DNA from: Pseudomonadota bacterium
GTDB taxonomy: Bacteria; Pseudomonadota; Gammaproteobacteria; Acidiferrobacterales; UBA6901
Direction: 5' to 3'
Length of the DNA stretch: 64,000 nucleotides
Assembly (NCBI GenBank): GCA_021785515.1
Contig: JAJYEX010000001.1
Span: forward strand, 783,640-847,639
Under the pieces are notes generated by a model. The model was not told where the DNA came from. It saw nothing but the letters and a program-made list of their open reading frames with translations, and searched no databases. The position numbers were made by a program, and so were the translations under genes. Positions 17,059 to 26,143 of the stretch are shown here, one piece after another; position 1 is the first letter of the stretch, and each line of letters opens with the position of its first letter.

Positions 17059-17472
17059 TTATTCGGCCGACACCGCCGTGACCAGCCAGCCGCGGCCGGG
17101 TACACTCCGAAGCGCGACGCGAAATGACACCGCGTTGCGGCCCTTGCCCCCGGCGCGGTAGACCCGAACCGTGACAATCCGGACTGCCGGTCCATCCGGT
17201 CGCACCGCGTTAGCGGTGAAGTCCTGCTTCTCTCCCTGACGCTCGCGCGTCTGGAGGTAATTGACAGCGACGTCGGTCGACAGACCGTGCAGCACGTTCG
17301 TCGGATCCTGACCGGCCGGGACGTCGGTGAAATTGCGCAGGCTGTCGACGTTCCGCGGCTCCGCCACCAGTACCCTGATGAACCGGGTTGCGGTGGTTTC
17401 CGGAGCGTTATTAGCGAGACTGCATGCGCTGAGCAGCAGCAGACAGATCACAGAACTGGTCGCCCTCGTCAA
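17059..17472 (-). CDS. Small lipoprotein of unknown function
   Basis: A 137-residue predicted lipoprotein. The best start is the TTG at 17472: GGAGGGG lies five bases before it and it gives a short basic start followed by a hydrophobic core and a lipobox (MTRATSSVICLLLLSAC). The track ATG at 17499 would add nine Gly-rich residues. The mature domain (ATRFIRVLVAEPRNVDSLRNF and VTVRVYRAGG to WLVTAVSAE) could be an NTF2-like or small alpha+beta fold, but no family is recognised. It heads the run with the membrane protein, mpl and ubiX, so an envelope function is plausible. Confidence 0.6.
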   Translation of the reverse strand: MTRATSSVICLLLLSACSLANNAPETTATRFIRVLVAEPRNVDSLRNFTDVPAGQDPTNVLHGLSTDVAVNYLQTRERQGEKQDFTANAVRPDGPAVRIVTVRVYRAGGKGRNAVSFRVALRSVPGRGWLVTAVSAE

Positions 17473-17586
17473 ATCCGCCCCTCCGGCCATGCGCGTCATT
17501 GGATGATAGCATGCTCATGGCGGTGACCGGTTACCCGGAGACATGGGGCGGATAATTTCACTCGGCTGATCTGGTAAACTGTTTGC

Positions 17587-18777
17587 ATGACCGATAAGTT
17601 TATTGCCACGCATTCTGATCTTGTGGAAGCTTGCGCGGAACTTCGCCGCGAGAAATGGATTGCGCTCGATACCGAGTTTATGCGCGAGCGGACTTACTAC
17701 GCCAAGCTGTGCCTGGTGCAGATCGGCACACCGCAGTCGATTCTCTGCATTGATCCCCTGGCGATTGATGACCTGACACCGTTGCTCGAGCTGGTTTGCG
17801 ATCCGGCGGTTCTTAAGGTGATGCATGCTGCGCGTCAGGACATGGAGGTCTTCTACGACCTGTGGCGGGTACGTCAGTCTGCGTCTGGCCCAAACGGGGA
17901 CGAAGGAAGGGTTCCAGGTCCGGTATTTGACACACAGGTGGCAGCCGCCTATCTCGGTTACGACGACCAGATCGGGTATGCGGCGCTGGTAAAGGCCATA
18001 ACCGGCACGGAGCTGGACAAGGCTCATACGCGCACCGACTGGTCGGCACGCCCTTTGAGTCCAGAGCAGGTTCGGTATGCGGAAGACGATGTCCGCTATC
18101 TGCGTGATATCTATCAAGCCCTGACAAAGGCGCTGGAAGCGGCCGGTCGGAGTCGGTGGCCACAACAGGACTTTGACCGACTCGGCGACAGCCGGACGTA
18201 CGAGTCCGACCCCGACGTTGCATGGCAGCGCGTCCGGAACGCACAGCAGCTTGATTCGAAAGCGCGCAGAGCGCTCATGCAACTAGCCGCCTGGCGGGAA
18301 CTTGCCGCCCGGTCGAGCAACCTGCCGCGCAGCTGGGTGCTTAACGACTCTGCCCTGTTAGAACTTGCTCGAAAGCGCCCGGTCACTTCAGCGGGTCTCG
18401 AAGCGGCGATCAGCATGACGCCGCGAGCTGTACATCGATGGGGAACGGAAATTCTTGAGGCCATTGCAGCAGCCGAAAGCTCCGACAGCCTAGATGCGAG
18501 GTTGCCACGGCAGACGCTCGATTCAGAGCAGATGGAGCTCTACCGGAGGCTGACTGCGGAAATCGACCGGGTAGCCCGCGAACTTGGCATCAGTTCTGCG
18601 CTTCTTGGGCCGCGACGCGATATTCAGCGTTTGGTTTGCGGCGACCGCGACCTGCCTCTGCTCGGTGGCTGGCGCCGGGAAATGGTCGGGGAACGCCTGC
18701 TGACCATGCTGGAACCGGATGGAACACTGCAGTCAGACATACCCGGGAAATCCGGGGCCGAAATCGGTTCTTCGTAA
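17587..18777 (+). CDS. rnd: Ribonuclease D
   Basis: A 3'-5' exoribonuclease that trims tRNA precursors and other small RNAs. The 396-residue protein has a DEDDy exonuclease domain: ALDTEFMRERTYY (first Asp and Glu), VMHAARQDMEVFYDLW (third acidic residue), FDTQVAAAYLGYDDQIGYAALV, and YAEDDVRYLRDIY with the Tyr-Asp final motif. HRDC-type helical domains follow (RRALMQLAAWRELAARSSNLPRSWVLNDSALLELA). Compared with E. coli RNase D (375) it carries an insert of about 10 residues (SASGPNGDEG) in the exonuclease domain. The start is the ATG at 17587; the ribosome site is weak. Confidence 0.93.
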   Translation: MTDKFIATHSDLVEACAELRREKWIALDTEFMRERTYYAKLCLVQIGTPQSILCIDPLAIDDLTPLLELVCDPAVLKVMHAARQDMEVFYDLWRVRQSASGPNGDEGRVPGPVFDTQVAAAYLGYDDQIGYAALVKAITGTELDKAHTRTDWSARPLSPEQVRYAEDDVRYLRDIYQALTKALEAAGRSRWPQQDFDRLGDSRTYESDPDVAWQRVRNAQQLDSKARRALMQLAAWRELAARSSNLPRSWVLNDSALLELARKRPVTSAGLEAAISMTPRAVHRWGTEILEAIAAAESSDSLDARLPRQTLDSEQMELYRRLTAEIDRVARELGISSALLGPRRDIQRLVCGDRDLPLLGGWRREMVGERLLTMLEPDGTLQSDIPGKSGAEIGSS

Positions 18778-18831
18778 CAGGGGTAACAACTTCGATTTTG
18801 CGGAATCTGGTGACGCACAAGGGGGCAGCTA

Positions 18832-19704
18832 ATGGCCCGGTCGGTGTTCGGGAATCTGGGTCGCGCATTTCTGCTGGTCGGGGCGGCGGGACTTTTGATG
18901 TTCGCCGTGAAGCACCGGCTGCGGGAGCGCGATCCGCTCACGTGCATAGCGGGTAGCGTTCAGGCGCGCGCCCGAGCTATCGTTCCGGTTTCGCTGGCTA
19001 CCCGTTATCTTGATGCCCAGCGCATCCGCTTCGGGATCGGGGATGGCGCGGTCGGCGGTTGGAAGGATCTCGGCGACGCAGTTGTTGCCGGGGGGCTGGT
19101 GTGGCTCAGATCCACCGACACCACGTCGCCCGATTATTATCACTTGGTTACGAGCCGGTACTTTCAGACCAGCTATCTCGCGTACGTTCCGGCCGGAACA
19201 CAACCGAGCGCGACCCATGTCATGCCTCCAGGCGAGACAGTGGACCAGATCTGGCGACAACTGGCCAGCCGGTACCCGCAAGGAGTCATGGTGGAGGGGT
19301 ATGCGAAGATGCGGATGCTTGCCACCATTGCGATTTCCCGCCCGCCGTTCAGCGGCTTGGCGATCGCGAGCGATACTCCATTTTACTATACTGAACCGAT
19401 GGAATCGGCCAATGACGTCTGGGTATATTTGATTGGAATCACCGGCCAGCTGACTCCCGCGCGCGCGTGGACGCGGAAGCGCAGCCTTATCAACCTCGTC
19501 CCGCGTGCCCAGATGCACAACGCGAGCGGGCTGGCGGACGCGCTGCTGTTGCGGGGATCTCCACAGAACACGGATTTGCCGCCACCTGCCGATACGGTCC
19601 GCAACCTGGGACAGGTGGTTGGATATTCGACGGTTGCGCGCGGGCAAATGCGTATTTACCCGATACGCCGGATTTCGGGCTGCTCGAGCGCCTGGCTAAG
19701 ATGA
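18832..19704 (+). CDS. Hypothetical protein with one N-terminal membrane helix
   Basis: A 290-residue protein with one hydrophobic segment near residues 11-25 (AFLLVGAAGLLMFAV) that could be a membrane anchor or uncleaved signal; the rest looks soluble and periplasmic, with many Tyr and Trp. I do not recognise a family or catalytic motif. It starts 54 bases after rnd on the same strand and ends just before the convergent mltA gene (stops 7 bases apart). Start and frame are plausible: codon composition looks coding and competing ORFs are shorter. Function not assigned. Confidence 0.55.
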   Translation: MARSVFGNLGRAFLLVGAAGLLMFAVKHRLRERDPLTCIAGSVQARARAIVPVSLATRYLDAQRIRFGIGDGAVGGWKDLGDAVVAGGLVWLRSTDTTSPDYYHLVTSRYFQTSYLAYVPAGTQPSATHVMPPGETVDQIWRQLASRYPQGVMVEGYAKMRMLATIAISRPPFSGLAIASDTPFYYTEPMESANDVWVYLIGITGQLTPARAWTRKRSLINLVPRAQMHNASGLADALLLRGSPQNTDLPPPADTVRNLGQVVGYSTVARGQMRIYPIRRISGCSSAWLR

Positions 19705-19711
19705 CCCGGAT

Positions 19712-20881
19712 CTAGCCGGCTTCATGACCGTTTCCGGTGTAGGGTAATAGTACATACAGGCGCCCCCGTTCCTTCATGCTGCCGGCAAGCTGCTCCGCAC
19801 GCTGTCCGCGCCCGAAAAATATATCTGCCCTGACCGGGCCTTTGATGGCGCCCCCCGTATCCTGCGCCAGCATCAGCCGTTGGTAGGGCTTGCCTCCCTG
19901 CGAAAGGGTCGTGTCCAGCCACACCGGCATGCCTAGTGGAATATAGGCCGGATCAACCGCGATGCTGCTCTGTGGCGTAAGCGGCACCTGCAATGCCCCT
20001 TTAGGTCCGGAGCTTGACGCGCAGTGCAACCGGAAAAACACATAGCTTGGATTGCTGTCCAGCACTGATTCCGCTTCGTTCGGATGATCGTGCAGCCACT
20101 GACTTATCGTCTGGAGTGAAACGTCCCCCGGTTTGAGCGCGCGCATCTGCACCAGGCTCTGACCGATGGCGACATAGGGGTAGCCGTTCTGGTCCGCGTA
20201 GCCGACAGCAAGCAGGCTGCCGTCCGGCAGGCGCACCAGGCCGGACCCCTGGACCTGCAGCATGAATAATGCCACCGGGTTGTCCACCCATAACAGCTCC
20301 TGTCCGCGCAGAGGATCGGCGGAGTCCGTGATCTGGCTGCGACTGTAATAAGGGATTACGCGGTTACCATCCAGCCGTCCGCGCAACATTTTTCCCCTGA
20401 GATCAGGATACAGTGATCCCAGGTCGATCCGGACGAGGTTATCCGGGCGGCGGTACAGTGGGTACCGAAACCGGGCCGTACGCACAAGGCTGCCATTGAG
20501 GATGGGCTCGTAATACCCGGTGATCAGCCCACGGCGGTGATCCCCTGGACCGATCATTTCGTGTGCACGAAAATGCTGTTCGAAGAATTGTCGCGCTTGC
20601 GCCGCGTCCGGTGCGGCCGGAAGGATTGCTGCCGCCCGGCAGATTGCCGCCCAGGCAGCATCCCGGCCGGGCAACCTCTGACAGTCCTGCATCAGCGCCG
20701 GCCATGCCCTGGCTTGGTCACCACTGGACCATCCGGGAAGTGCAGACCAGGCGACTTCGCGTCCGATGCCCGGGGGAACGGGAACCAGCCACGCACAGCT
20801 CGACAGTGTGGCGGCCACCCAGATCATAATAATCGTGCGCGTCACGCCACACCCTATTCGTACGGTCCTGCTGCTACGCAT
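19712..20881 (-). CDS. mltA: Membrane-bound lytic murein transglycosylase A
   Basis: Outer-membrane lipoprotein that cleaves peptidoglycan glycan strands to form 1,6-anhydroMurNAc ends. The 389-residue precursor has a lipobox (AATLSSC) and the MltA domain: GLITGYYEPILNGSL, QGSGLVRLPDGSLLAVGYADQNGYPYVAIG, NPSYVFFRL, and the C-terminal 3D domain with VDPAYIPLGMPVWLD and LAQDTGGAIKGPVRADIFFG, whose Asp residues include the catalytic acid. Two starts are possible: the ATG at 20881 (AGGA 8 bases before) or a GTG at 20845 with AGGG 6 bases before, which would give a more compact signal peptide (MTRTIIMIWVAATLSSC). Confidence 0.93.
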   Translation of the reverse strand: MRSSRTVRIGCGVTRTIIMIWVAATLSSCAWLVPVPPGIGREVAWSALPGWSSGDQARAWPALMQDCQRLPGRDAAWAAICRAAAILPAAPDAAQARQFFEQHFRAHEMIGPGDHRRGLITGYYEPILNGSLVRTARFRYPLYRRPDNLVRIDLGSLYPDLRGKMLRGRLDGNRVIPYYSRSQITDSADPLRGQELLWVDNPVALFMLQVQGSGLVRLPDGSLLAVGYADQNGYPYVAIGQSLVQMRALKPGDVSLQTISQWLHDHPNEAESVLDSNPSYVFFRLHCASSSGPKGALQVPLTPQSSIAVDPAYIPLGMPVWLDTTLSQGGKPYQRLMLAQDTGGAIKGPVRADIFFGRGQRAEQLAGSMKERGRLYVLLPYTGNGHEAG

Positions 20882-21085
20882 TCAGCGAATCCTGATTGCG
20901 CCCGGTGCGGCGCGCTGAGGTTCTACCATGACTTCTTCGATATTGCCATCTGCGGTCTTCACGTTCTGTAAGGACATGCCGGTGAAGTACGCTGAGCTGA
21001 AACACGTTGGACACCTGGTGGCAGGACCATCGCGACCCTGCTGGCACGTCGGGCCGAAGGGGACTTTCTCGCACGGACATGGCAC
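20882..21085 (-). CDS. Possible small zinc-ribbon protein
   Basis: A frame whose TGA stop touches the mltA ATG. From a GTG at 21085 it would encode about 67 residues: MPCPCEKVPFGPTC, then a CPTC pair, then SLQNVKTADGNIEEVMVEP. The four or five cysteines (CPC...C...CPTC) could bind zinc, and the C-terminal part looks like ordinary protein sequence. Against it: the start is not supported by a ribosome site, no family is recognised, and no neighbour explains it. If real it would be cotranscribed with mltA. Confidence 0.3.
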   Translation of the reverse strand: MPCPCEKVPFGPTCQQGRDGPATRCPTCFSSAYFTGMSLQNVKTADGNIEEVMVEPQRAAPGAIRIR

Positions 21086-21209
21086 AATGCCGGCGTGCCC
21101 GAGTAGCGCGAACTCACCTCCTTCACGGTCACGGGAGTCCCGTCCCCGACGGAGCTCTCCGGCAGTCCGCTGATTGCCGTGACTAAATTGCAACAACTGA
21201 GATCCTGCC

Positions 21210-21692
21210 ATGCAGATTGCAGATGGAACCGTGGTAAGCATCAATTACACCCTCACCGACGACGGAAACAATGTCATTGACAGCTCAGTCGGCGGCGAAC
21301 CGCTCGCCTATATTCAAGGCGCTAACAATATTATTCCTGGTTTGGAGAAAGCCCTGGCCGGCAAGGTTTCGGGCGATCGCCTGGACGTATCGGTGCTACC
21401 CCAGGAAGCCTACGGCCTGAGGGATGAATCGTTGTCCCAGGTCATTCCACGCGACCGCTTCGAGTCAGCCGAGGATATCGAAGTCGGAATGCAGTTCCAG
21501 ACTCCGGTAGCGGACGGCTTCAGCGTGGTAACTGTCACGGCGATTGACGAGGACGGCATCACCGTGGACGCCAACCATCCCCTCGCCGGGATGACGCTGC
21601 ACTTCGCGGTGGAAGTGATTGCGGTCAGACCCGCAACCGCCGAGGAGCTCGATCACGGACACGTGCACGGAGCCGGCGGACACCACCACTGA
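21210..21692 (+). CDS. slyD: FKBP-type peptidyl-prolyl isomerase SlyD
   Basis: Cytoplasmic prolyl isomerase and chaperone, also a metal-handling protein in some bacteria. The 160-residue product has the split FKBP domain (VVSINYTLTDDGNNVIDSS, GEPLAYIQGANNIIPGLEKALAG, NHPLAGMTLHFAVEVIAVRPAT) with the insert-in-flap chaperone domain between them (DESLSQVIPRDRFESAEDIEVGMQFQTP). The C-terminus is a short His-rich tail (DHGHVHGAGGHHH), much shorter than in E. coli SlyD (196 residues) but still able to bind metal. A hairpin terminator follows within 15 bases. Convergent with topA. Confidence 0.93.
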   Translation: MQIADGTVVSINYTLTDDGNNVIDSSVGGEPLAYIQGANNIIPGLEKALAGKVSGDRLDVSVLPQEAYGLRDESLSQVIPRDRFESAEDIEVGMQFQTPVADGFSVVTVTAIDEDGITVDANHPLAGMTLHFAVEVIAVRPATAEELDHGHVHGAGGHHH

Positions 21693-21703
21693 CGGACCGG
21701 CGG

Positions 21704-21746
21704 CCTGGCGCTTACCCGGAACCGGCCTAGGTAGCGCCAGGGTTTT
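21704..21746 (+). terminator. Terminator of slyD overlapping the topA 3' end
   Basis: Perfect 9-bp arms CCTGGCGCT / AGCGCCAGG enclose about 20 bases (an inner ACC/GGT pairing is possible) and are followed by GTTTT on the plus strand. The downstream arm reads through the last codons of topA on the other strand. Confidence 0.65.
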
Positions 21747-24033
21747 CGGTCCCCGGCACCTCGCCCTCGTAAGGCTCGGCATATCCGCACTCCTTCTGCG
21801 AACAGACCTTTTCCGTGCCCCGCCGCTTGGTCGTCTTGATCGTGAGAATCGGAAATCCGCACTTGGGACAGGGCTCGGGAATTGGCAGATTCCAAACCGC
21901 GAATTTGCAGTCGGGGTAACGCGAACAGGAATAAAAGATCTTGCCATAGCGTGACTTGCGCTTGAGCATCGTGCCTTGCTTGCATTCCGGGCACTGCACA
22001 CCGGTGTCGGCCGGTTTTTCCAGCGGCTCCATGTGCTTGCAGTTCGGATAATTGCTGCAGCCGATGAATTTTCCGTAGCGACCGCGCTTGATCACCAGTG
22101 CCGATCCGCACTTCGGACACGTGCGGCCCTCAACAATCTGGGGCTCGTTGGCTGCACCTGCTTCGTCGTCAACGTTGCGCGTGTAATCGCATTCGGGATA
22201 GCCGGTACACCCAATGAAGTACCCGTTGCGGCCTAAACGCTTGGAAAGCTGTTTGCCACACTTCGGGCACTTCTCATCCAGAAGCTCCACCCCCGGCCGC
22301 TCAGCACCTTCCTTGGTCGTTACCTGCTCCTTGAACTCGTCCCAGAAGTCCTGCAACAGTGGTTTCCACGCCCTTTCGCCGCGGGAAACCGCGTCCAGGT
22401 CATCCTCGAGGCGGGCGGTGAAATCGTAGTCGACATATTTTCGAAAGTGTTCCGAGAGAAACTTGTTCACAACACGGCCGACATCCGTCGGCTGAAACCG
22501 GCGCTTGTCCAGCGTCACGTACTCGCGCTGCTCGAGCGTCGATATGATGGTAGCGTAGGTCGACGGGCGACCGATGCCATAGGCTTCAAGGGCCTTCACC
22601 AGGCTTGCCTCGGTGTAGCGGGGCGGCGGTTCGGTGAAATGCCGTTCCTTGCGAACGCCTTGAAGATCCACATATTCGCCCTTGACCATAGCCGGCAGGA
22701 TCGCCTCGCCCTCATCTTCTGCCTTCTTTTCGTCTGTACCCTCCTGGTATACGGCCATAAAACCGGGCTTGACCACGGTCGATCCGGTAGCCCGCGACAC
22801 ATTTCCCTCGCCAGCCACAAGGTCCACCGCGACCGTATCCAGTACAGCCTGAATCATCTGGCACGCAACCGTACGTTTCCACACCAGTTCGTAGAGCTTG
22901 TGCTGGTCCGGCGTTAGATGTTTTTTCATCTGCTCCGGAATGCGTTCGGCCGACGTCGGACGAATTGCCTCATGTGCCTCCTGGGCGTTTTTGGATTTCG
23001 TCTTGTAAGTCAGAGGCTCGGCCGGCAGATTGTCGTCACCATAGCGTGTTGCGATGAGCGCGCGTATCTCATTCAGCGCCTCCGCAGCAAGATTCACTGA
23101 ATCAGTGCGCATGTAGGTAATGAGACCCACAGTCTCGCCACCGATATCAATGCCCTCGTACAGCTGCTGCGCGGTGCGCATCGTCCGCTGCGCCGTAAAC
23201 CCGAGCTTGCGCGACGCTTCCTGCTGCAGGGTCGAGGTGGTAAAGGGCGGTGAAGGATTGCGTCGTTTCTGCTTCTTTTCGACGGCGGCGACAAGATAGC
23301 GGCCCTGTGCCTGCTTGAGCAGCTCCGCTTCGACTTCCGCAGCCCGGCCCTCGTTCTCGATGGAAAATTGTTCCAGCTTGGCGCCCTGGAAATGCACGAG
23401 CTTGGCAACAAAATTCTGGCCCTTGGCCGACAGATCCGATTCGATCGTCCAGTATTCGCGCGACTTGAACCGCTCAATTTCCTCTTCGCGCTCTACGATC
23501 AACCTCAGCGCCGGACTCTGAACCCGTCCGGCCGAAAGTCCACGCCGGACCTTCTTCCACAGCAGGGGCGACAGATTGAATCCGACCAGATAGTCCAGGG
23601 CGCGCCGTGCCTGTTGCGCATTGATGAGATTGACAGATAATTCCCGCGGCTCGTGGATGGCGCGCTGAATGGCCTGTTTTGTGATTTCATAGAACTCGAC
23701 ACGGTGTACCGGCTTGGAGTCGAGCGCCCCGCGGTCCTTCAAGATCTCGTAAAGGTGCCAGGAAATCGCTTCGCCTTCGCGGTCCGGATCCGTTGCCAGA
23801 TACAGTGCGTCGGCTCCGGCCATCGCCTTGATTATCGCATCAAGATGTTTTTTGTTCTTCTCTATCAGCTGATATTTCAGCTCGAATTCGTGGTCGGTAT
23901 CCACGGCACCTTTCTTCGGCACGAGATCACGCACGTGGCCATAGGATGCAAGCGCCGTGAACTCCTTGCCAAGATACTTGGACATCGTCTTGGCCTTGGC
24001 AGGAGATTCGACAATGATGAGGTTCTTAGGCAT
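21727..24033 (-). CDS. topA: DNA topoisomerase I
   Basis: Type IA topoisomerase that relaxes negatively supercoiled DNA. The 768-residue protein starts MPKNLIIVESPAKAKTMSKYLG (TOPRIM domain), has YLATDPDREGEAISWHLYEIL, the active-site block ETVGLITYMRTDSVNL containing the nucleophilic Tyr, and FVHPPPRYTEASLVKALE-like segments (here TEPPPRYTEASLVKALEAYGIGRPSTYA). The C-terminus carries zinc ribbons of the CPKCG type (CPKCGKQL, CPKCGSALV, CPECKQG, CPKCGFPIL), ending with a cysteine pair in KVCSQKECGY. The start at 24033 matches the family; the track ATG at 24063 adds 10 residues. Follows smg by about 150 bases. Confidence 0.96.
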   Translation of the reverse strand: MPKNLIIVESPAKAKTMSKYLGKEFTALASYGHVRDLVPKKGAVDTDHEFELKYQLIEKNKKHLDAIIKAMAGADALYLATDPDREGEAISWHLYEILKDRGALDSKPVHRVEFYEITKQAIQRAIHEPRELSVNLINAQQARRALDYLVGFNLSPLLWKKVRRGLSAGRVQSPALRLIVEREEEIERFKSREYWTIESDLSAKGQNFVAKLVHFQGAKLEQFSIENEGRAAEVEAELLKQAQGRYLVAAVEKKQKRRNPSPPFTTSTLQQEASRKLGFTAQRTMRTAQQLYEGIDIGGETVGLITYMRTDSVNLAAEALNEIRALIATRYGDDNLPAEPLTYKTKSKNAQEAHEAIRPTSAERIPEQMKKHLTPDQHKLYELVWKRTVACQMIQAVLDTVAVDLVAGEGNVSRATGSTVVKPGFMAVYQEGTDEKKAEDEGEAILPAMVKGEYVDLQGVRKERHFTEPPPRYTEASLVKALEAYGIGRPSTYATIISTLEQREYVTLDKRRFQPTDVGRVVNKFLSEHFRKYVDYDFTARLEDDLDAVSRGERAWKPLLQDFWDEFKEQVTTKEGAERPGVELLDEKCPKCGKQLSKRLGRNGYFIGCTGYPECDYTRNVDDEAGAANEPQIVEGRTCPKCGSALVIKRGRYGKFIGCSNYPNCKHMEPLEKPADTGVQCPECKQGTMLKRKSRYGKIFYSCSRYPDCKFAVWNLPIPEPCPKCGFPILTIKTTKRRGTEKVCSQKECGYAEPYEGEVPGTENPGAT

Positions 24034-24186
24034 TGATCTGAAAGCCCTCTCGGACCGGCTCACCCGGAAGTCACTGGGTTACCGGCGGTGATTCCCAGCG
24101 CGCATTGTGGACGGCAAGCCGTGCGACTTGTCAAGTATCCGGGTGGGATGGATGCGGCAAAGCGGCGATTATCAAGGACTCAGCGT

Positions 24187-24669
24187 TCAGTGAAGGTGTT
24201 CTTGCGTCCCATCAAAAATCAGGTCTTCCATCCACGCGTAGGCCTGTTCGTGGCCAGGCTGATTGAACAGCACCATAAGAATGACCCACTTGACCTGCTC
24301 CAGGCCGATTTCTTCGGTTTCGAGCGCCATCACACGATCGACTACCAGCTCGCGCGTCAGCGAATCCAGCACTTCACTCTGTTCCAGAAACTGTATGAAC
24401 CCGCGAGCCGACAGACCAATCTTCTTCTGCTCCGCCGCCGAGTAGCAACGCAGCGATAAGGACTTGGCCGCGGCGGGCACACTGGCGTTCTGCTCGCGCA
24501 AACTGGACAGACCTTCGAGCCACGAAAAGGCCTTCTTGATTTCGCCCCTCGGGAAACCCGCCTGATAAAGTTCCGTCAGCAAGGTTTCCTGGTCGGGACT
24601 GAATTCGGGGCCCTCATCCATGTAGTTCTCGAACAAATACATGAGCACATCCAGCATGTTTTCTTTCAT
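24187..24669 (-). CDS. smg: Smg protein (DUF494)
   Basis: A 160-residue cytoplasmic protein of the Smg family, found next to topA or dprA in many gamma- and betaproteobacteria. Diagnostic features are MKENMLDVLMYLFENYMDEG at the start, ELYQAGFPRGEIKKAFSWLEGL in the middle, and the C-terminal LVVDRVMALETEEIGLEQVKWVILMVLFNQPGHE. Length agrees with E. coli Smg (157). The start at 24669 is set by the conserved N-terminus; the track ORF begins 9 residues earlier. The molecular role is unclear; a role in transformation or DNA processing has been proposed from gene neighbourhood. Confidence 0.92.
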   Translation of the reverse strand: MKENMLDVLMYLFENYMDEGPEFSPDQETLLTELYQAGFPRGEIKKAFSWLEGLSSLREQNASVPAAAKSLSLRCYSAAEQKKIGLSARGFIQFLEQSEVLDSLTRELVVDRVMALETEEIGLEQVKWVILMVLFNQPGHEQAYAWMEDLIFDGTQEHLH

Positions 24670-25009
24670 CGCAAGGCCTTTTGGAGACTCCGGCACACCC
24701 TGCCGCGTCGAAACCCGAGCGTCTCGGCGGAGGTATGGGCTGACGACAGCATGGAGGAATTGCCATTTGCCGTCAATCCGGTACAGAGCGACCCCGCTCC
24801 GAGGCGTTCGGTCCGGGGCACCGTGGCCTTAGCAAGCTACCCCGACAACCCGGGCAGCACGGCCCGACCGGTGGTCGCGGAGCAGCGATGGGCCCCAGAG
24901 TGAACGGCCTTGCCTCTTTCGACCAAGAACCGAAACCGATCGGAGGAAGGTCCTGCGGACCGCTCGGCATCTGCCGCCGAAAGCCGTCTGCGCCTGTGGG
25001 GCAAGCGGT
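24670..25009. other. Gap where dprA is usually found
   Basis: About 340 bases between the LysM gene and smg on the same strand. In many relatives dprA sits here. No DprA motif is seen in any minus-strand frame, and the ORFs present are short and without ribosome sites. Confidence 0.45.
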
Positions 25010-26143
25010 TCAGGGAGAAGTGACTTTGTCTCCAATGTCTACCGGACCTGTAGCCGACATGATCAACGCGTAGCTGACTTTGTCGAAAACCCGAAACACC
25101 ATCAGCAAGCCTGCCGACTCGTCCGGCGTGCGATAATATTTCCGGGTCACCGGATCAACGCTCCGTGTACCGGGATGCAGGATCCGCAGAACATCGCCAT
25201 CCTTCATCCCATCATGGCTCCCGATATCGACAGCAACCACGGTCAACGGACCGACGTCGGCGACGTTGTTAGGCTCCAATACGATGCGTCCGTGCACCAT
25301 GCGCCCGGGGGGATGGGGAAAATAATACGGCAGGGGTGTCCGCACTCGCGGCGCTGCTACCAGACGGTCTCCGGCGAAAATTTCCTGGCGCGCGCTGATG
25401 ATCACCAGTTTTGCAGGATTACCCGCCCGAAGAAGCCGGGCCCGACCGAGATATTGAGCCTGATAGCCGAGCAATTCCCCGGAATCTGGGTTCCGGAGCG
25501 GTTTCGCCGGCCGGTAAATATCGTAGTAATGGGCCGGATGGGGGCCCATTCCACGCGCATAGCACTTGCTCGCCGTCCCGAGCACAACGTGGCTGTCCAG
25601 GCCCTTTACGATGTACGGATCCCGGTGCAGCTCGGCGCGACTTACTATCAGGGGACGCGTGAGAAACGGTCCGATAACACTGGGACTGATCGTCGGAATG
25701 GCCTGGTTGAGCGGCTCCGAGCGCACCTGCGGCTCCAGTTTCACGACCGTAAGCCCCGACGAAGGACCGGCCCCGGCGGCGGGCGACATCGACTCTGTCG
25801 ACTCCGCCGACGCGGCAACGGATGCGCCACCCGGCAGGGGCGCCAAGGTCTTGTTGCGCAACAGGATGAGTTCCGGTTTGCCGTGCACATAAGAAAGGGC
25901 GATGACATCGCCAGGGTAAATCAGATCCGGATTCTTGATCTGGGGGTTAATTGTCCACACTTTGGCCCATTGCCACGGATCCTCCAGAAAGCGGGTGGAA
26001 ATTCCCCAGAGTGTGTCGCCACGCACGACGGTGTAGCGCTGCGGATGATTGGGGTTCAACGCAACCGTGTCCGCGCTCGCGCAAAGCGGCACGGACAGCA
26101 TGAGGCCTACTACCGCCGCGGATGAAAGGATTCTTCGAACCAT
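25010..26143 (-). CDS. LysM-domain exported protein
   Basis: A 377-residue exported protein. The signal peptide (MVRRILSSAAVVGLMLSVPLCASA) follows AGGAA at the start at 26143; the track ORF adds 19 residues. The mature N-terminus is one LysM module (RYTVVRGDTLWGISTRFLEDPWQWAKVW, ending LIYPGDVIAL), which binds peptidoglycan. The long C-terminal region with segments such as LRNPDSGELLGYQAQYLG and DGDVLRILHPGTRSVDPVTRKYY is typical of the LysM proteins encoded next to dprA/smg or def. Function unknown, probably cell-wall-associated. Divergent from def with a gap of about 160 bases. Confidence 0.85.
   Translation of the reverse strand: MVRRILSSAAVVGLMLSVPLCASADTVALNPNHPQRYTVVRGDTLWGISTRFLEDPWQWAKVWTINPQIKNPDLIYPGDVIALSYVHGKPELILLRNKTLAPLPGGASVAASAESTESMSPAAGAGPSSGLTVVKLEPQVRSEPLNQAIPTISPSVIGPFLTRPLIVSRAELHRDPYIVKGLDSHVVLGTASKCYARGMGPHPAHYYDIYRPAKPLRNPDSGELLGYQAQYLGRARLLRAGNPAKLVIISARQEIFAGDRLVAAPRVRTPLPYYFPHPPGRMVHGRIVLEPNNVADVGPLTVVAVDIGSHDGMKDGDVLRILHPGTRSVDPVTRKYYRTPDESAGLLMVFRVFDKVSYALIMSATGPVDIGDKVTSP

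Noticed and set aside
25175-26125. 316-codon plus-strand ORF opposite the LysM gene
   Set aside because: Shadow of the LysM gene on the other strand, no recognisable protein features.
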